Origin: Streptomyces sp. 3214.6
GTDB lineage: Bacteria > Actinomycetota > Actinomycetes > Streptomycetales > Streptomycetaceae
Reading direction: 5' to 3'
DNA: 64,000 nucleotides
Assembly (NCBI RefSeq): GCF_900129855.1
Contig: NZ_LT670819.1
Coordinates: forward strand, 3,534,001-3,598,000
The notes below the pieces were generated by a model. It worked only from the letters and a program-made list of their open reading frames with translations, had not been told where the DNA came from and did no database searches. Positions 8,350 to 18,900 of the stretch are shown one piece after another. The position numbers and the translations under genes were made by a program. The first letter of the stretch is position 1. Each line of letters starts with the position of its first letter.

Positions 8350-11300
8350 ATGTCCGACCTCAACGGCGGAAGGCCGATGAGCGCCGGCGGACCGTTGGTC
8401 GTACCGGTCCACCTCGACGCCCTGTGCCTGGCCGACGACCTCGACGTGCGGGGACCGGCCGACGACTTCACCCGGCTCCCCTACCGCGATGCGGCGACCG
8501 GTCTGGATCAGAACGAGGATCTCCCGTACGTCAGCGAGATCATGGTGCGAACGCCCTTCCAGGACGAGGACTTCCGGCTCAAGGCGGGCGTCCATCTCCA
8601 CTGGGCGCTGCCGGACGGCCTGACCCGGATGGTCCAGGGCGCGGACGGCAGCACCGACGTCGCCGCGGTGCCGAACCGCTGGCTGGTGACCCGGAGCCGG
8701 GACGGCCAGGTGGAGAAGGAGTGGGTCGTCGAGAGCGACTACCTGTCCGAGGACAACCCCGCCGGGATCTGCTACCCGGTGTCCGGAGCGGGCCGCCCGT
8801 ACCGGCGGCTCGGCCGGAAGCTGCCGCTCGACGTCTGGAGCCGCTCCACCGACCGCTCGCGGTATCTCCCCGAGCTGACCGCCGTCGGATACGGGGAACC
8901 CACCTTCGCGGCGCAGTACGCCAACTGCCACAGCGTCTTCGGCTTCCATGACCCGGACTACCCGGGCACCCCGCCGGCAGGGCTGCGCTACGAGGTCCTC
9001 GGATGGTTCGACGACCCCGGCCAGGATCCCGCCGCCGCGCTGGGTGGCGGCTCGGCGGCGCCGGGCGCACAGAACTGGCAGGAGGCGGCCCGACTGCGGT
9101 ACGGCTGGACGGCGTCCTCGGCGAGCCCCGACACCCCGTCGCCGGGCCGGACGGTCTGCTACGCACGGTTGACCTTCGCGGCCACCGGCACCAAGCCTGG
9201 TCCGCCACCGTCCGACCCGGACGACGAGACCGGCGTCTGCGTGGGGAACACCGCCACCGAGGCGCTCGCCGCGCACCTCGGAAGCGTCCTGCCCGCCGGG
9301 CCGGCCGACACGCCCGGACCGGCCGCCCCAGGGAGCCAGGAGGACCGGGCCGACCGGGTGGAAGAGCTCCTGGAGGCGCTGGCCTTCGCCGACGAGCTGG
9401 AGTCGAAGCCGCTGGACCTCGGCTTCGGCCTGAGCGAGTCCCGGCACTCCGCCACCTTCCACGACGTGCCCTCCGGCATCCTGTGGACACTCCGGCGGGA
9501 GGACGACACCGACGGCGTCACCGCCGAGGACAAGCAGGCACGCGAACGTCTCACCGTGCCCCACGCATTGAGCGACCTGCTGAATCTCCTGAACGTCGCC
9601 CAGGCCGACCTGGACCGGGCACGCCACCAACTGACCTCGGTCCGCGAGCAGTTGTTCGCGGACTGGTACAAGTACCAGCTCTGCGCCTACCCGTACGACG
9701 CCCTGGTGGACTCGTATCCGAACCAGGACCAGGTGGCGTTCTTCCTCCGACGCACGATGGGCCTGCTCGACCAGGACTCCGGCAGGGCCGAACTCCTGGC
9801 CCAGCGGCTGCGCGACGCGCGCAAGGCCGTCGACATCTCGCTGAAGGATTTCAACGCCGTCGCCCTGCGCGCCCGCAGCACCTTCGTCCTGCACGAGATT
9901 CCCGCACCGTCGTACCAACTCCCCAATGATCCCGTGGTGCTGCTCACCGGGCAGGCGGCCACTCCCAGTGACCGCCACGGCCAGGACGGGGCGCTGCATC
10001 CGCAGGGGCTGCTGGAGTGCGCCCTGTCCGCCGAGGGCCACCCGGACCTGAGCACACCGAAAGCCGTGCGGGCCCTGCGGGCGACCGCCGTCGCCGCCGT
10101 GGCGAAGCTGCCGGTGCCGAACTTCGCGATCACCGAGTGGACCGGCCCGTCCTGGCATCCCACGGTGCTGGAATGGGAGGTGGAGTTCTTCCCCGCGACG
10201 ATCGGCAACAACAACGACCCGCGCGACCGCAGTTACAGCGAGGACTTCGTCACCGGCAACTACGTCCTGCCGCCCCGTGACGTGGAGCTCCAGCCGATCC
10301 GCCAGATACCGGACAAAGGCGCCAACGTCTACACCGGTACGACGATCCTGTCGCCGGGCGCCCGGCCGGTGCTGTCCTCCCGGGTGCTGCGCTACCTGCA
10401 GGGCGCTGTGCTGCCGCTGTACAACGCGTCGGCGCAGCCGAAGCAGCCGGAGGTGACCCGTGAGGCGTTCCTGTCCGACCCCGCCCCCGTGCTCGACTGG
10501 TTCGACTCCCACGGGACCGACCAGCGGCTGGCCCTGCTGGTCCGTATCTACCGGCATCTCGCGCTGAACGAGGACAGCAACCTGTCGGCCGTCCTGAGCG
10601 GATTCAACGACGCCCTGCTCATGCGCAAGCTCACCCGGCAGCTCCCGATAGCCGATCCGCTCGGCTTCCCCGACCACCAGCGGTTCGCCGCCGACCTCGC
10701 GCAGGCGGTGGGAGCGGAGACCCGGCACGCGCCGCAGCCGCTCAGCGACTTCAACCCGATCCGCGCGGGCGCGCTGCGGGTGCTGCGGCTGCGGATCCTG
10801 GACAACTTCGGCACCGCCCAGGATGTGGACGTCAGCCGGATCCGGACCACCACACAGTTGCGGATGCCCGAACACCCGGACTGGGTGGCGATGCCGCCCC
10901 GGCTGGCCCAGCCCGCACGGCTGTCGTTCGAGTGGCTCGACGCGGAGGACGACATCCGGCAGACCAACGGTCTGCCGGACACCTCCCCGATCTGCGGCTG
11001 GCTGATACCCGACCACCTCGACGCCGGTCTCGCCGTGTACGCCGCCGACGGCTCGGCCATCGGCGAACTCCACGCTCTGCCGGACGCCGCCCACCCGCAG
11101 TCCGCCCAGTGGCGGAACCTGCCCGGAAGCACCGCCGCCCCGATCGAGGCGATCGCCAACTCCCATCTGCGGGCGGTCGTGCAACGACTGCACGACACCG
11201 GGCCGACAGCCCTGGGCACGTTCCTGGAGGATCTGGACGCCACCCTCCAGTACATCGAGCCGGAGGACTACGCGCAGCACCGGGGCCGGGCCGTGCTGAT

Positions 11301-11937
11301 GGGCCGGCCGCTGGCGGTGGTCCGCGCGCGGGTGTCGCTGGAGCTGATGGGCCGGCCCGCCACCCACCAGGACTGGAACGTCTTCCGGCAGGACATGGGC
11401 CGCGCCTGCCGGGAGACCAACGACTTCCCGCTGGTCCGCTTCCCGGTCAGGATCGGCGAGCACCAGCTCCTCGACGACGGGGTCCTCGGGTTCTGGCTGG
11501 AGGACTCGGCGCAGCGCCTCGGCCCCCTGTGGCACGACGTCCGCTCCCCCGAGGACCCACTGGTCCAGGCGCTCGACGCGCCTCCGCAGTACCTGACCAT
11601 GCTCATCGACCCGCGGGGCACGGTGCACGCGACGGCGGGGATCCTGCCGACCCACTCGCTGCGGATCCCGTCCGGGATGTTCCGGGACGCGCTGGAGGGC
11701 ATGGCCGTCAGTTTCCGTGCCGCGCCGGTCCTCACCGACGCGGACCGGATCGCCGTACCGCTGCCGGACGAGCCCGGCTACGCCTGGTCCTGGCAGGAAC
11801 AGCGGGAGACCGGCCGGGTGGAACAGGCCGATCCGCCACGGCCCGACGCGCGGTTCCCGGCCCGGGCGACCCTGCGCGAGGGCTGGCTGACGCTGCGTCC
11901 GGTGTCCGACCCGCAGACCGACCAAGGAGCACGATGA
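8350..11937 (+). CDS. Uncharacterised 1195-aa protein, first gene of the cassette
   Basis: I do not recognise a characterised family. No signal peptide or membrane segment is visible. The N-terminal third is beta-rich with striking motifs (VHLHWALPDGL, VPNRWLV, FGFHDPDYPGTP). A helical, coiled-coil-like stretch occurs at about residues 333-355 and 405-500, and the C-terminal half is mixed. The ATG at 8350 is preceded by AAGGGA at 8334-8339; a second in-frame ATG at 8377 has poorer spacing. The gene ends in ATGA overlapping the 49-aa gene, so translation is probably coupled. Proteins of this kind sit beside DUF6603-like proteins as far as I recall. A structural role in a large protein assembly is only a guess. 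Confidence 0.8.
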   Translation: MSDLNGGRPMSAGGPLVVPVHLDALCLADDLDVRGPADDFTRLPYRDAATGLDQNEDLPYVSEIMVRTPFQDEDFRLKAGVHLHWALPDGLTRMVQGADGSTDVAAVPNRWLVTRSRDGQVEKEWVVESDYLSEDNPAGICYPVSGAGRPYRRLGRKLPLDVWSRSTDRSRYLPELTAVGYGEPTFAAQYANCHSVFGFHDPDYPGTPPAGLRYEVLGWFDDPGQDPAAALGGGSAAPGAQNWQEAARLRYGWTASSASPDTPSPGRTVCYARLTFAATGTKPGPPPSDPDDETGVCVGNTATEALAAHLGSVLPAGPADTPGPAAPGSQEDRADRVEELLEALAFADELESKPLDLGFGLSESRHSATFHDVPSGILWTLRREDDTDGVTAEDKQARERLTVPHALSDLLNLLNVAQADLDRARHQLTSVREQLFADWYKYQLCAYPYDALVDSYPNQDQVAFFLRRTMGLLDQDSGRAELLAQRLRDARKAVDISLKDFNAVALRARSTFVLHEIPAPSYQLPNDPVVLLTGQAATPSDRHGQDGALHPQGLLECALSAEGHPDLSTPKAVRALRATAVAAVAKLPVPNFAITEWTGPSWHPTVLEWEVEFFPATIGNNNDPRDRSYSEDFVTGNYVLPPRDVELQPIRQIPDKGANVYTGTTILSPGARPVLSSRVLRYLQGAVLPLYNASAQPKQPEVTREAFLSDPAPVLDWFDSHGTDQRLALLVRIYRHLALNEDSNLSAVLSGFNDALLMRKLTRQLPIADPLGFPDHQRFAADLAQAVGAETRHAPQPLSDFNPIRAGALRVLRLRILDNFGTAQDVDVSRIRTTTQLRMPEHPDWVAMPPRLAQPARLSFEWLDAEDDIRQTNGLPDTSPICGWLIPDHLDAGLAVYAADGSAIGELHALPDAAHPQSAQWRNLPGSTAAPIEAIANSHLRAVVQRLHDTGPTALGTFLEDLDATLQYIEPEDYAQHRGRAVLMGRPLAVVRARVSLELMGRPATHQDWNVFRQDMGRACRETNDFPLVRFPVRIGEHQLLDDGVLGFWLEDSAQRLGPLWHDVRSPEDPLVQALDAPPQYLTMLIDPRGTVHATAGILPTHSLRIPSGMFRDALEGMAVSFRAAPVLTDADRIAVPLPDEPGYAWSWQEQRETGRVEQADPPRPDARFPARATLREGWLTLRPVSDPQTDQGAR

Positions 11938-12083
11938 TCACCCTGGAGCTGACGCTCGCCGAGACCAACCTCCTGCTGGAGGCGCTCGGTACCCGTCCGT
12001 ACGCGCAGGTGTACGAACTCATAGCCAAGGTTCACCAGCAGGCCGAGAAGTCTGCCGAGACCCAGGACGGAACCGCGGAATGA
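11934..12083 (+). CDS. 49-aa helical microprotein of the cassette
   Basis: The peptide MITLELTLAETNLLLEALG continues through TRPYAQVYELIAKVHQQAEK to a polar tail. It starts with an ATG overlapping the previous stop (ATGA) and ends with a TGA overlapping the next ATG (ATGA again), which strongly supports it as a real, translationally coupled gene. The pattern L-x-L-x-E-x-N-L-x-L-E-A-L-G-x-x-P-Y-x-x-V-Y-x-L-I-x-K-x-x-x-Q resembles small conserved helical proteins seen near phage-like or structural genes, from memory. Function unknown; a small adaptor or chaperone is possible. Confidence 0.75.
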   Translation: MITLELTLAETNLLLEALGTRPYAQVYELIAKVHQQAEKSAETQDGTAE

Positions 12084-14668
12084 CGGCCAACCTGGTGCTG
12101 CACTGGCACCTGGACGCCCTGACCTCGAACAACCAGGTCACGGACAGCTCCGACAACCATCTGGCCGGTACCGTCTCCGGGAAGCCGGGGACACGCCCCG
12201 ACGAGCGGTTCGGCAGCGTGCTGGCGTTCGACGGCGCCACCGTCCAGGTCACCGGCGCCGACACACCACTGCTGCGCCTCGGCTCGTACACGGTCGAGGC
12301 ATGGGTCAACCCGTCGGCCAAGAGGGCCACCCGGGTGGGCATCGTGGCGAAGACGAAGGGCGACTTCGCCGTCGTACTCGACGCGGACGGCACCCTCAGG
12401 CACCGGTTCGACACCACGGCGAAGTCCGGCGACGGGCACGCCACCGCGCCCGGGGCCGTACCGACGGACACGTGGCACCACGTGGCATGCGTCAACGACG
12501 GGCACACCGCTCGTATCTACGTCGACGGGGTCAAGGCGAGCGAGTACGCGTTCGCCGGTGACCGGGCCGCCACCCAGAGCCCGTTGCTGGTCGGCACGGA
12601 CGGGGCGGGCCGGTACACAGGGCTGCTGGCCCACGTACGGATCTACGACAACGCGCTCAGCCAGGCCGAGATCCAGCGGGACATGGCCGACGACGAGGCG
12701 TCGCTGGCCGCGTTCGTACGGGCGCATCCGCTGGACTTCGCCCTGCTCGACGTGGACCAGCAGCCGGTGCTGTTCATCGACGACACCCCCGCGGGGCAGC
12801 CGATGACCCTGCGGCTCACCAACACCTCCCGCCAGGACATCGAACTCCGGACCCTCACGGGCCCCGTGTCGGCCACCGAGCACCACGTCGCTCTGCGGCT
12901 GCGCCCCGGCACCATCACGGTCCCGCCCGAACCGGCAGTCGCCTCCTCCGGGTGGACGCTGCTGCGGGCCCCGGACCCGACGACCGGCGGAACGGTGCTG
13001 TATCTGGGGGCGCCCAAGTCCATGGTCATTGGACGAGGCACGTCATTCGACCTGGCGCTGCGGGGGCTGGCGGCCGACGGGGGCCGCGGCACCCGTGGCA
13101 CCCGGGTGGAGCTGACGCACCAGCGGATGCGGTACGCGAACGAGCAGAGCGAACTGACCGGCCAGCGCACCGCGTTCCTCGACATCGTCAACCGGCGGGG
13201 CCGCCGTGACATCCCGCTCGCGATCGGGTTCGTCGGCGGAAACCGGGTGCTCAGCGACGGCGTCACACCGAACACCCTGAGTTTCCGGATCGCCAACCGG
13301 TCGAGGGACACCGCGCTCTCCCTGGCCGGCGCCTCGTTCACCCTCTCGTACGACCTTCAGGAGGCCGGCGAGACCCACGAGTGGGCGCTGGTGAACGCGG
13401 CCGCGGCGGCGGGCGCGGCGCTGGGCGGTCTGCGGGCGAACGGGGTCGGTTCCGACTGGGCGATCACCTCGGAGAAACTCGGGCAGCGTGTCGAATGGAC
13501 GCTGACCCCCCGGTCGGCCACCGCGTTCGGGCCCGACGGGACGCTGGTGGTCACCCTGTCCCAGGTGATCGCGGTTCCGTCACTCGGCCAGGCTCCGATC
13601 GTCATCGGCTACCGCAACGTACCGGGATACCAGGACGGCTCGGTGACCCTGTTCGCCGAGAAGTCGCCACTGCTGTACGGCCCCACGAACACCGGTGTCG
13701 GCACCGTCGCCCCCCAGGCCAAGCTGCACATCGTCAACGCCAACCAGACCGCGGACGGAAACACCCTCGTCCTCGGTCCCACCAACCAGTCGAACCTGCG
13801 GCTCGGTTACCACCAGGACTACGGCTGGATGCAGTCGCACGGCTCGAAACCACTGGCCGTCAACCCGCTCGGCAACAACGTCGGCATCGGTACCACGGCG
13901 CCCGGCGCCAGGCTCACCGTCAGTGCCGACTCCTCCCACCTGCAACTGCGCCGGGAGTCGAACGCGGGCGGCGGCAAGCAGCTCTATCTCGAACTGTTCC
14001 AGGAGACCAGCGCGAGCACGACCTACCCCGCGCTGCGTTTCCATCACGGCAACCGCTTCTGGCATCGCCTCGAGGCCAGGCCCGAAGGGCTCATGTTCAA
14101 GACCGGCGACCTCAACAGCGATGACTTCTCCGACGTGTACGCGAACACCGTCGTGGTGAACGGCCTGCGCAGCGGGACGGCCGCGCCACTGGTGGCCGAC
14201 ACCGGCGCCGGACACCTGCAGTTGCGGCGGCAGAGCGGGACGGCCGACACCGTCGCCGGGAAGACGTTGTTCCTGGAACTGTTCCAGGAAAGCAGCTCCA
14301 ACCCGGTCTACCCCTCGCTGCGTTTCCATCACGGCAACCACTTCTGGCACCGCATCGAGGCCAGGTCCGAAGGGTTCATGTTCAAGGACGGCTACCTCAA
14401 CAGCGACGACCTCGTCGACGTGTACGCGAACACCGCGGTGGTGAACGGCCTGCGGATCGGAGACGTCACCATCGGCGCCGGCGAACTCCGGATCCTGAAG
14501 AAACTGGCGGACGGGCACCTGGAGTTCGACCTGCGGAACGTGGTGCACGACGAATACGCCTTCGCCGGCTTCAACTTCATCGGCGACAACCGGCGCGCCA
14601 TGGCCACCTGGGCCACCAAGGGCGAGCGGGTGACCCAAGGGCGCTGGCAGATCGCCTACCCGAGTTGA
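12080..14668 (+). CDS. LamG-domain protein with C-terminal tail-fibre-like tandem repeats
   Basis: 862 aa with no signal peptide. Residues about 1-205 are a LamG/concanavalin-A-like fold (SYTVEAWVNPS, TDTWHHVACV, RIYVDGVKASEY, LAHVRIYDNALSQAEI). A middle beta-rich region runs to about 530. The C-terminal part has GVGTVAPQAKLHIV and VGIGTTAPGARLTVS, the G-I-G-T-x-x-P-x-x-x-L-x-V motif common in phage tail fibres and bacterial adhesins. Two tandem units of about 80-90 residues start at residues 620 and 712 and share FHHGN-FWHR-EAR-EG-MFK and DVYAN-VVNGLR. A carbohydrate- or surface-binding role is inferred. It overlaps the 49-aa gene by 4 bp. Confidence 0.85.
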   Translation: MTANLVLHWHLDALTSNNQVTDSSDNHLAGTVSGKPGTRPDERFGSVLAFDGATVQVTGADTPLLRLGSYTVEAWVNPSAKRATRVGIVAKTKGDFAVVLDADGTLRHRFDTTAKSGDGHATAPGAVPTDTWHHVACVNDGHTARIYVDGVKASEYAFAGDRAATQSPLLVGTDGAGRYTGLLAHVRIYDNALSQAEIQRDMADDEASLAAFVRAHPLDFALLDVDQQPVLFIDDTPAGQPMTLRLTNTSRQDIELRTLTGPVSATEHHVALRLRPGTITVPPEPAVASSGWTLLRAPDPTTGGTVLYLGAPKSMVIGRGTSFDLALRGLAADGGRGTRGTRVELTHQRMRYANEQSELTGQRTAFLDIVNRRGRRDIPLAIGFVGGNRVLSDGVTPNTLSFRIANRSRDTALSLAGASFTLSYDLQEAGETHEWALVNAAAAAGAALGGLRANGVGSDWAITSEKLGQRVEWTLTPRSATAFGPDGTLVVTLSQVIAVPSLGQAPIVIGYRNVPGYQDGSVTLFAEKSPLLYGPTNTGVGTVAPQAKLHIVNANQTADGNTLVLGPTNQSNLRLGYHQDYGWMQSHGSKPLAVNPLGNNVGIGTTAPGARLTVSADSSHLQLRRESNAGGGKQLYLELFQETSASTTYPALRFHHGNRFWHRLEARPEGLMFKTGDLNSDDFSDVYANTVVVNGLRSGTAAPLVADTGAGHLQLRRQSGTADTVAGKTLFLELFQESSSNPVYPSLRFHHGNHFWHRIEARSEGFMFKDGYLNSDDLVDVYANTAVVNGLRIGDVTIGAGELRILKKLADGHLEFDLRNVVHDEYAFAGFNFIGDNRRAMATWATKGERVTQGRWQIAYPS
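13937..14461 (+). repeat. Two tandem intragenic repeats in the tail-fibre-like region
   Basis: Unit 1 starts at 13937 and unit 2 at 14213. They stay recognisable in DNA as well as protein: the stretch around 14038-14101 (TTTCCATCACGGCAACC onward) recurs around 14323-14386 with only scattered changes. The second unit carries a small insertion of three codons. This indicates a fairly recent duplication or ongoing homogenisation. Confidence 0.8.
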
Positions 14669-14709
14669 CCGGACGAACATACGGCCGGACGGCCGGGATG
14701 AGGTGACCG

Positions 14710-15945
14710 ATGCCCACCGATAAAAAACGGAAACGCACCGATGACGAGCCCGCCCCGCCTGTGAGGCGCAGCCCGAGAAAGTCGGCGGAGGAAGCACGGA
14801 AAGCACAGAAAGAGCAGGCGGAGCGAGATGCCGAGGCGAAGCGCCTGTTGTTTCTGGAAGAGCTACGGTCCGAGATACGCAGGCGTAAACCGGACCCGAA
14901 GGGCGACAGCGGCGACGGCAATCTGTATGTCTCCTTCGTCGAAGTCGGTCAAGGTGACTTCGCCGTGCTGTCCACACCGGGCGGAAAGGTCATCCTCTTC
15001 GACGGCGGCTCGCTGGGAACGGACCACGAGTCCATCGAGGGCACCAAGATCCCCAACAGCGACGCCGATCTCATCAAGCGGATGCGCGATGTCCTGGCCG
15101 ACACGAAGTTCCTCGGCCAAAAGAACCTGATCGACATCCTGATCCTCTCCCACCCGGACGGCGACCACTACAACAAGCTCAGAAAAGTACTGGGCAACGA
15201 TTACACGATCGGCAAGTGCTACCACAGCGACAGTTTCGGTCAATACACTTCGGACAAAACAAGCGAATTCCTGTTCCCCCGCATCGGGCTCACTCAACAG
15301 GTCGTCAAGAACCATGACCCGGGCAAGGTGAACGGGGAGGTCACCCTTCAAGGAAAACCTGTCCAGAAAAAGGACACCGAAACCAACATCACCGTCGACC
15401 GGCTGGACGACGACGGCGGCATCCTGATCGTGGACGAAGGGGCCGCCTGCCAGATATCGATCATCGCCGCCGGCGTCGCGCATGAATACACGAATGACGG
15501 CAGCGACGACACCAATCGGGGAAGCGTCGTCACACTCGTCCAGGCCCATGGCCAGAAATTGCTGATGATGGGCGACGCGACCAAGAACACCGAGCAGTTC
15601 CTGCTGAACACGGCCAAGGATCGGATCACGGGGCTGGACATCGTGCAGATCGCTCACCACGGCAGCGTCCTGACCTCGTCCTCCCAGAAGTTCGTCAACG
15701 TGGTGAACCCGATCGAGGCCATCGCGAGTTCCGGACGGAAACTCGTGAAGCACCGTCACCCGAGCAAAGAGGTGATCTTGCGTTACGTGGCGAAGCTCAA
15801 AGAGCGCCCCGACATCGACAAACACGTCACGTACATCTGGCCGCCTACAGGAGAGGGAAAGGTCGAGGCCTACGAGAGCACCAAGAGCGTGTTCTCCACC
15901 GGGTCCCGGGGCACCATCACCCGTGTATTCAAGGCGAGCCGATGA
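14710..15945 (+). CDS. ComEC/Rec2-like metallo-beta-lactamase-fold hydrolase, soluble
   Basis: 411 aa. The first 60 residues are Lys/Arg/Glu-rich and probably disordered or helical. The MBL fold then shows YVSFVEVGQGDFAVL, LILSHPDGDHYN (H148, D150, D152, H153), MMGDATKNTE (D289) and IAHHGS (H316, H317), matching the metal-binding motifs of the ComEC/Rec2-type MBL domain. Unlike ComEC it has no membrane channel, so it is a stand-alone hydrolase whose substrate may be a nucleic acid or another phosphoester. The ATG at 14710 follows GAGGTGA. It is separated from the LamG gene by 41 bp and overlaps the next gene by 4 bp. Confidence 0.88.
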   Translation: MPTDKKRKRTDDEPAPPVRRSPRKSAEEARKAQKEQAERDAEAKRLLFLEELRSEIRRRKPDPKGDSGDGNLYVSFVEVGQGDFAVLSTPGGKVILFDGGSLGTDHESIEGTKIPNSDADLIKRMRDVLADTKFLGQKNLIDILILSHPDGDHYNKLRKVLGNDYTIGKCYHSDSFGQYTSDKTSEFLFPRIGLTQQVVKNHDPGKVNGEVTLQGKPVQKKDTETNITVDRLDDDGGILIVDEGAACQISIIAAGVAHEYTNDGSDDTNRGSVVTLVQAHGQKLLMMGDATKNTEQFLLNTAKDRITGLDIVQIAHHGSVLTSSSQKFVNVVNPIEAIASSGRKLVKHRHPSKEVILRYVAKLKERPDIDKHVTYIWPPTGEGKVEAYESTKSVFSTGSRGTITRVFKASR

Positions 15946-18900
15946 CTCCTGACGAGATCCGGACCGTGGTGCGGCAGACCGGCACCAGGATCGATGTGGC
16001 GATCGGCGCGCTGACCGGCGTGGGCGGCCTCTTCGCCTCGTTCTTCCCCGACGGACGCTTCGTCGTCGACCCGGTGACGGCCCGGACGCAGACCGCCGAC
16101 GGGGTCAGGGTGACAGGCACCGGTGCGTCAGGCCCGTTCACCGGGATGGCTCTGGACGTCACCTTCAGCGCCGCACCCGGCTCCGTGCACGTCGTGGTGC
16201 GGGCCGCCGGTGCTGCGGACTGGACGTTCCCGCGGGCGTTCCCGGCCCTTCGCGGCTCGATCTTCGACACCCTGCGGTTCGGGTCGCCGGTGCTGGTCCT
16301 GGACTCGGCGGCCACCGCCATGACCTTCGGCGGCGTCCTGGTCATCACCACGCCGATGGCGCCGCTGGACCTGCTGATGCCGGGCGTCACCCACACCCTC
16401 ACCGGGAAGATCACCATGGTGAGCGGCCGGGAGGAGCTGGGCTTCCCGACGACTCCCGTGCCGGACATCCTGCTGTTCGGGCCCGAGAAGCTGACCCTCG
16501 ACCTGGGCCTGTTCACCCTCACCGAGCTGCGGTACGAGATCACCGCGGACCCCGTCTTCAACTACCACCACATCGATTGGTCGGCGCGCTGCTCGATCAC
16601 GGTGACCGCAGCCGTCCCGATCACGGTGGCCGGAACACGGCACGACGTCCTCATCGACACGCGGATCTTCGGGTGGGGCGACAGCCTGCTGTTCACCGGG
16701 GACTTCAGGGCGCTCGGTGACATCAGCCTAGCGGACGCCGCCGGATTCGCCGGCCAGTCCGCCCTGCCGGTCCCGTTCGGCCTCGCCGTCACCAGCCCGG
16801 TGCGGCTCACCAAGGTCTCGATGCAGGTGACCCCGGCTGCCCTGTCGATCGACTCCATCAGCCTGACTCTGGAGACCCAGGAGGAGTGGACGGTCGTCCC
16901 GGACCTGCTGGATCTGCAGGCGATCGACCTGACCTTCCGGATCGACAGCCCCCTGTCCTCCCCGCGTCCGTCCGCCCTCCTCACCGGGCTGTTCGGCATC
17001 GGCAAGGACGGCACCCTGGAGATCACTGCCGACACCCTCACCGGCACGCTGGGCGGCGCGCTGCGCGAGGGCGACGGCCCGCTGAGCATGCGCGAGGTCT
17101 ACACCGACCTGACCGGCGCCGATCCCTCGCCGGTGCCGGATCTGTCGGTGCTGAAGTTCGACTTCGGCCTGACCGTCCCCACCAAGGACCAGGCGGCCGT
17201 CTACCACGCCTTCCTGGAACTGGACGGCGAGTGGCGGCTGACGGACTCGGTCTCGCTGAACAACGTCATGTTCTCCGTCGAGCACGCCCAGGACACCACC
17301 TTCCGAGCACTGGCGATATTCGTGATCGCCGGAGTCTTCCTCAGGATCTCCGCGACACACGACCCCGGCGCCGACGGGTGGCAGTTCACCGGCGACACCG
17401 GACCCGACCAGCAGGTCGCGATCGGCACGCTGTTCCAGGAGATCGCCGACCGGTTCGGGACGATCGCGCTGCCCGCGCCGATCGCGGGGCTCGTCGTCGA
17501 GAACCTCGGCATGGAGGTGTCCACCGGTACCGGGCGCCTCTTCTTCACCGGCGAGGCGCTGTTCCCCCTCGACACCGCCGAGGTGGACGTGACCCTCGCG
17601 ATCGACACCGGGCAGCGCAGCCTCACCGCCGCGCTCGCCGCGACGGTACCGACAGCTCACGGGCCCTTCAGACCCCGGTTCGACCTGAGGTTCGCGCAAC
17701 AGCCGACGGCGAGCTTGTTCACCGCCGCCTACAGCCATGCGGCCGGTGACCCGGTTCCCGCGCTGAAGGACCTGGTCGCAGCCCTGCTGCCGTCCGCCGC
17801 CGCCTTCGTCCCGGACGGGCTGACCGTGGACCTGAAGGACGCCTTCCTCGCCGTGGACGGGCCGAAGTACCTGTTCGGCGCCGATCTGGCACTCACGGTC
17901 GACCTGTCGCACCTGCCGGTCGTCGGCGACCATCTCGGCGCGGGCGACATGGGCTTCGATCCGCTCCGGCTGGTCGCGGCCTCCGCCGCCCTGGCCGCGG
18001 CCGAGGTCACCGCCGTCAACGGAATGCTGCCGGACCGGGTGGCCAAGCTTCCCGACGGGGACCTGTCCGCCGGTTTCCTGATCAGCGGCCTGCTGAAGCT
18101 CGGCACCCTGGAAAAGCCCCTGGTCCTGCCGGTGGCGGGCACCCAGCCGACGACACCTCCGACACCCACCACACCCGTACCCGACAAGTCGACGCAGAGC
18201 GCCGACAGCGCCCTCTGGTACAAGGTGCAGCGCTCCTTCGGACCGATCCACATCCAGCGGGTGGGCGTGCGGTACGACCATCCGCCCGGCCAGGGCGCCG
18301 AACTCGCCGTACTGCTGGACGCCTCGATCTCGGCGGCCGGACTGACCCTCACCCTGACCGGCCTTGAGGCGGGCGTCGCGCTGTCCGACCCGGCCGCGAT
18401 GCCGTCCTTCGGGCTGGCGGGACTCGATCTCGCGTACGCCTCGGGGCCGGTGGAGATCGGCGGCTCGTTCCTGAAGAACACCGTCGAGTTCGAGGGCGCG
18501 ACCTACCCGGCGTACGGCGGGGCGGCGACCATCCGTACCGCCGACTTCTCCATCGGCGCGATCGGGTCCTACCTCCAGCTCCCGCAGGGCCCGTCCCTGT
18601 TCGTGTACGCGTTCCTCGACAAGCCGATCGGCGGACCGGCGTTCTTCTTCGTCCGCGGGCTGGCCGCCGGCTTCGGCTACAACCGCAGGCTGATCCCGCC
18701 CGCTGTGGACCGGCTCGCCGAGTTCCCGCTGATCGCCGACGTGGTCGGGGGCAGCTCGCCCGCCACCGACGTGGGCGGGCAGTTGCAGCGGCTGAACGAT
18801 TCGCTGCCGCCGTCGCCCGGTGACGTCTTCCTGATGTTCGGGATCCGGTTCACCTCGTTCGAGATGGTCGACTCCTTCCTGCTGCTGTCGGCCGGCTTCG

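Noticed and set aside
8332-11925. 1197-aa open frame opposite the first cassette gene
   Set aside because: Repetitive Gly/Arg/Val-rich shadow with no recognisable domain; the plus-strand gene is supported by coupled starts and overlaps.
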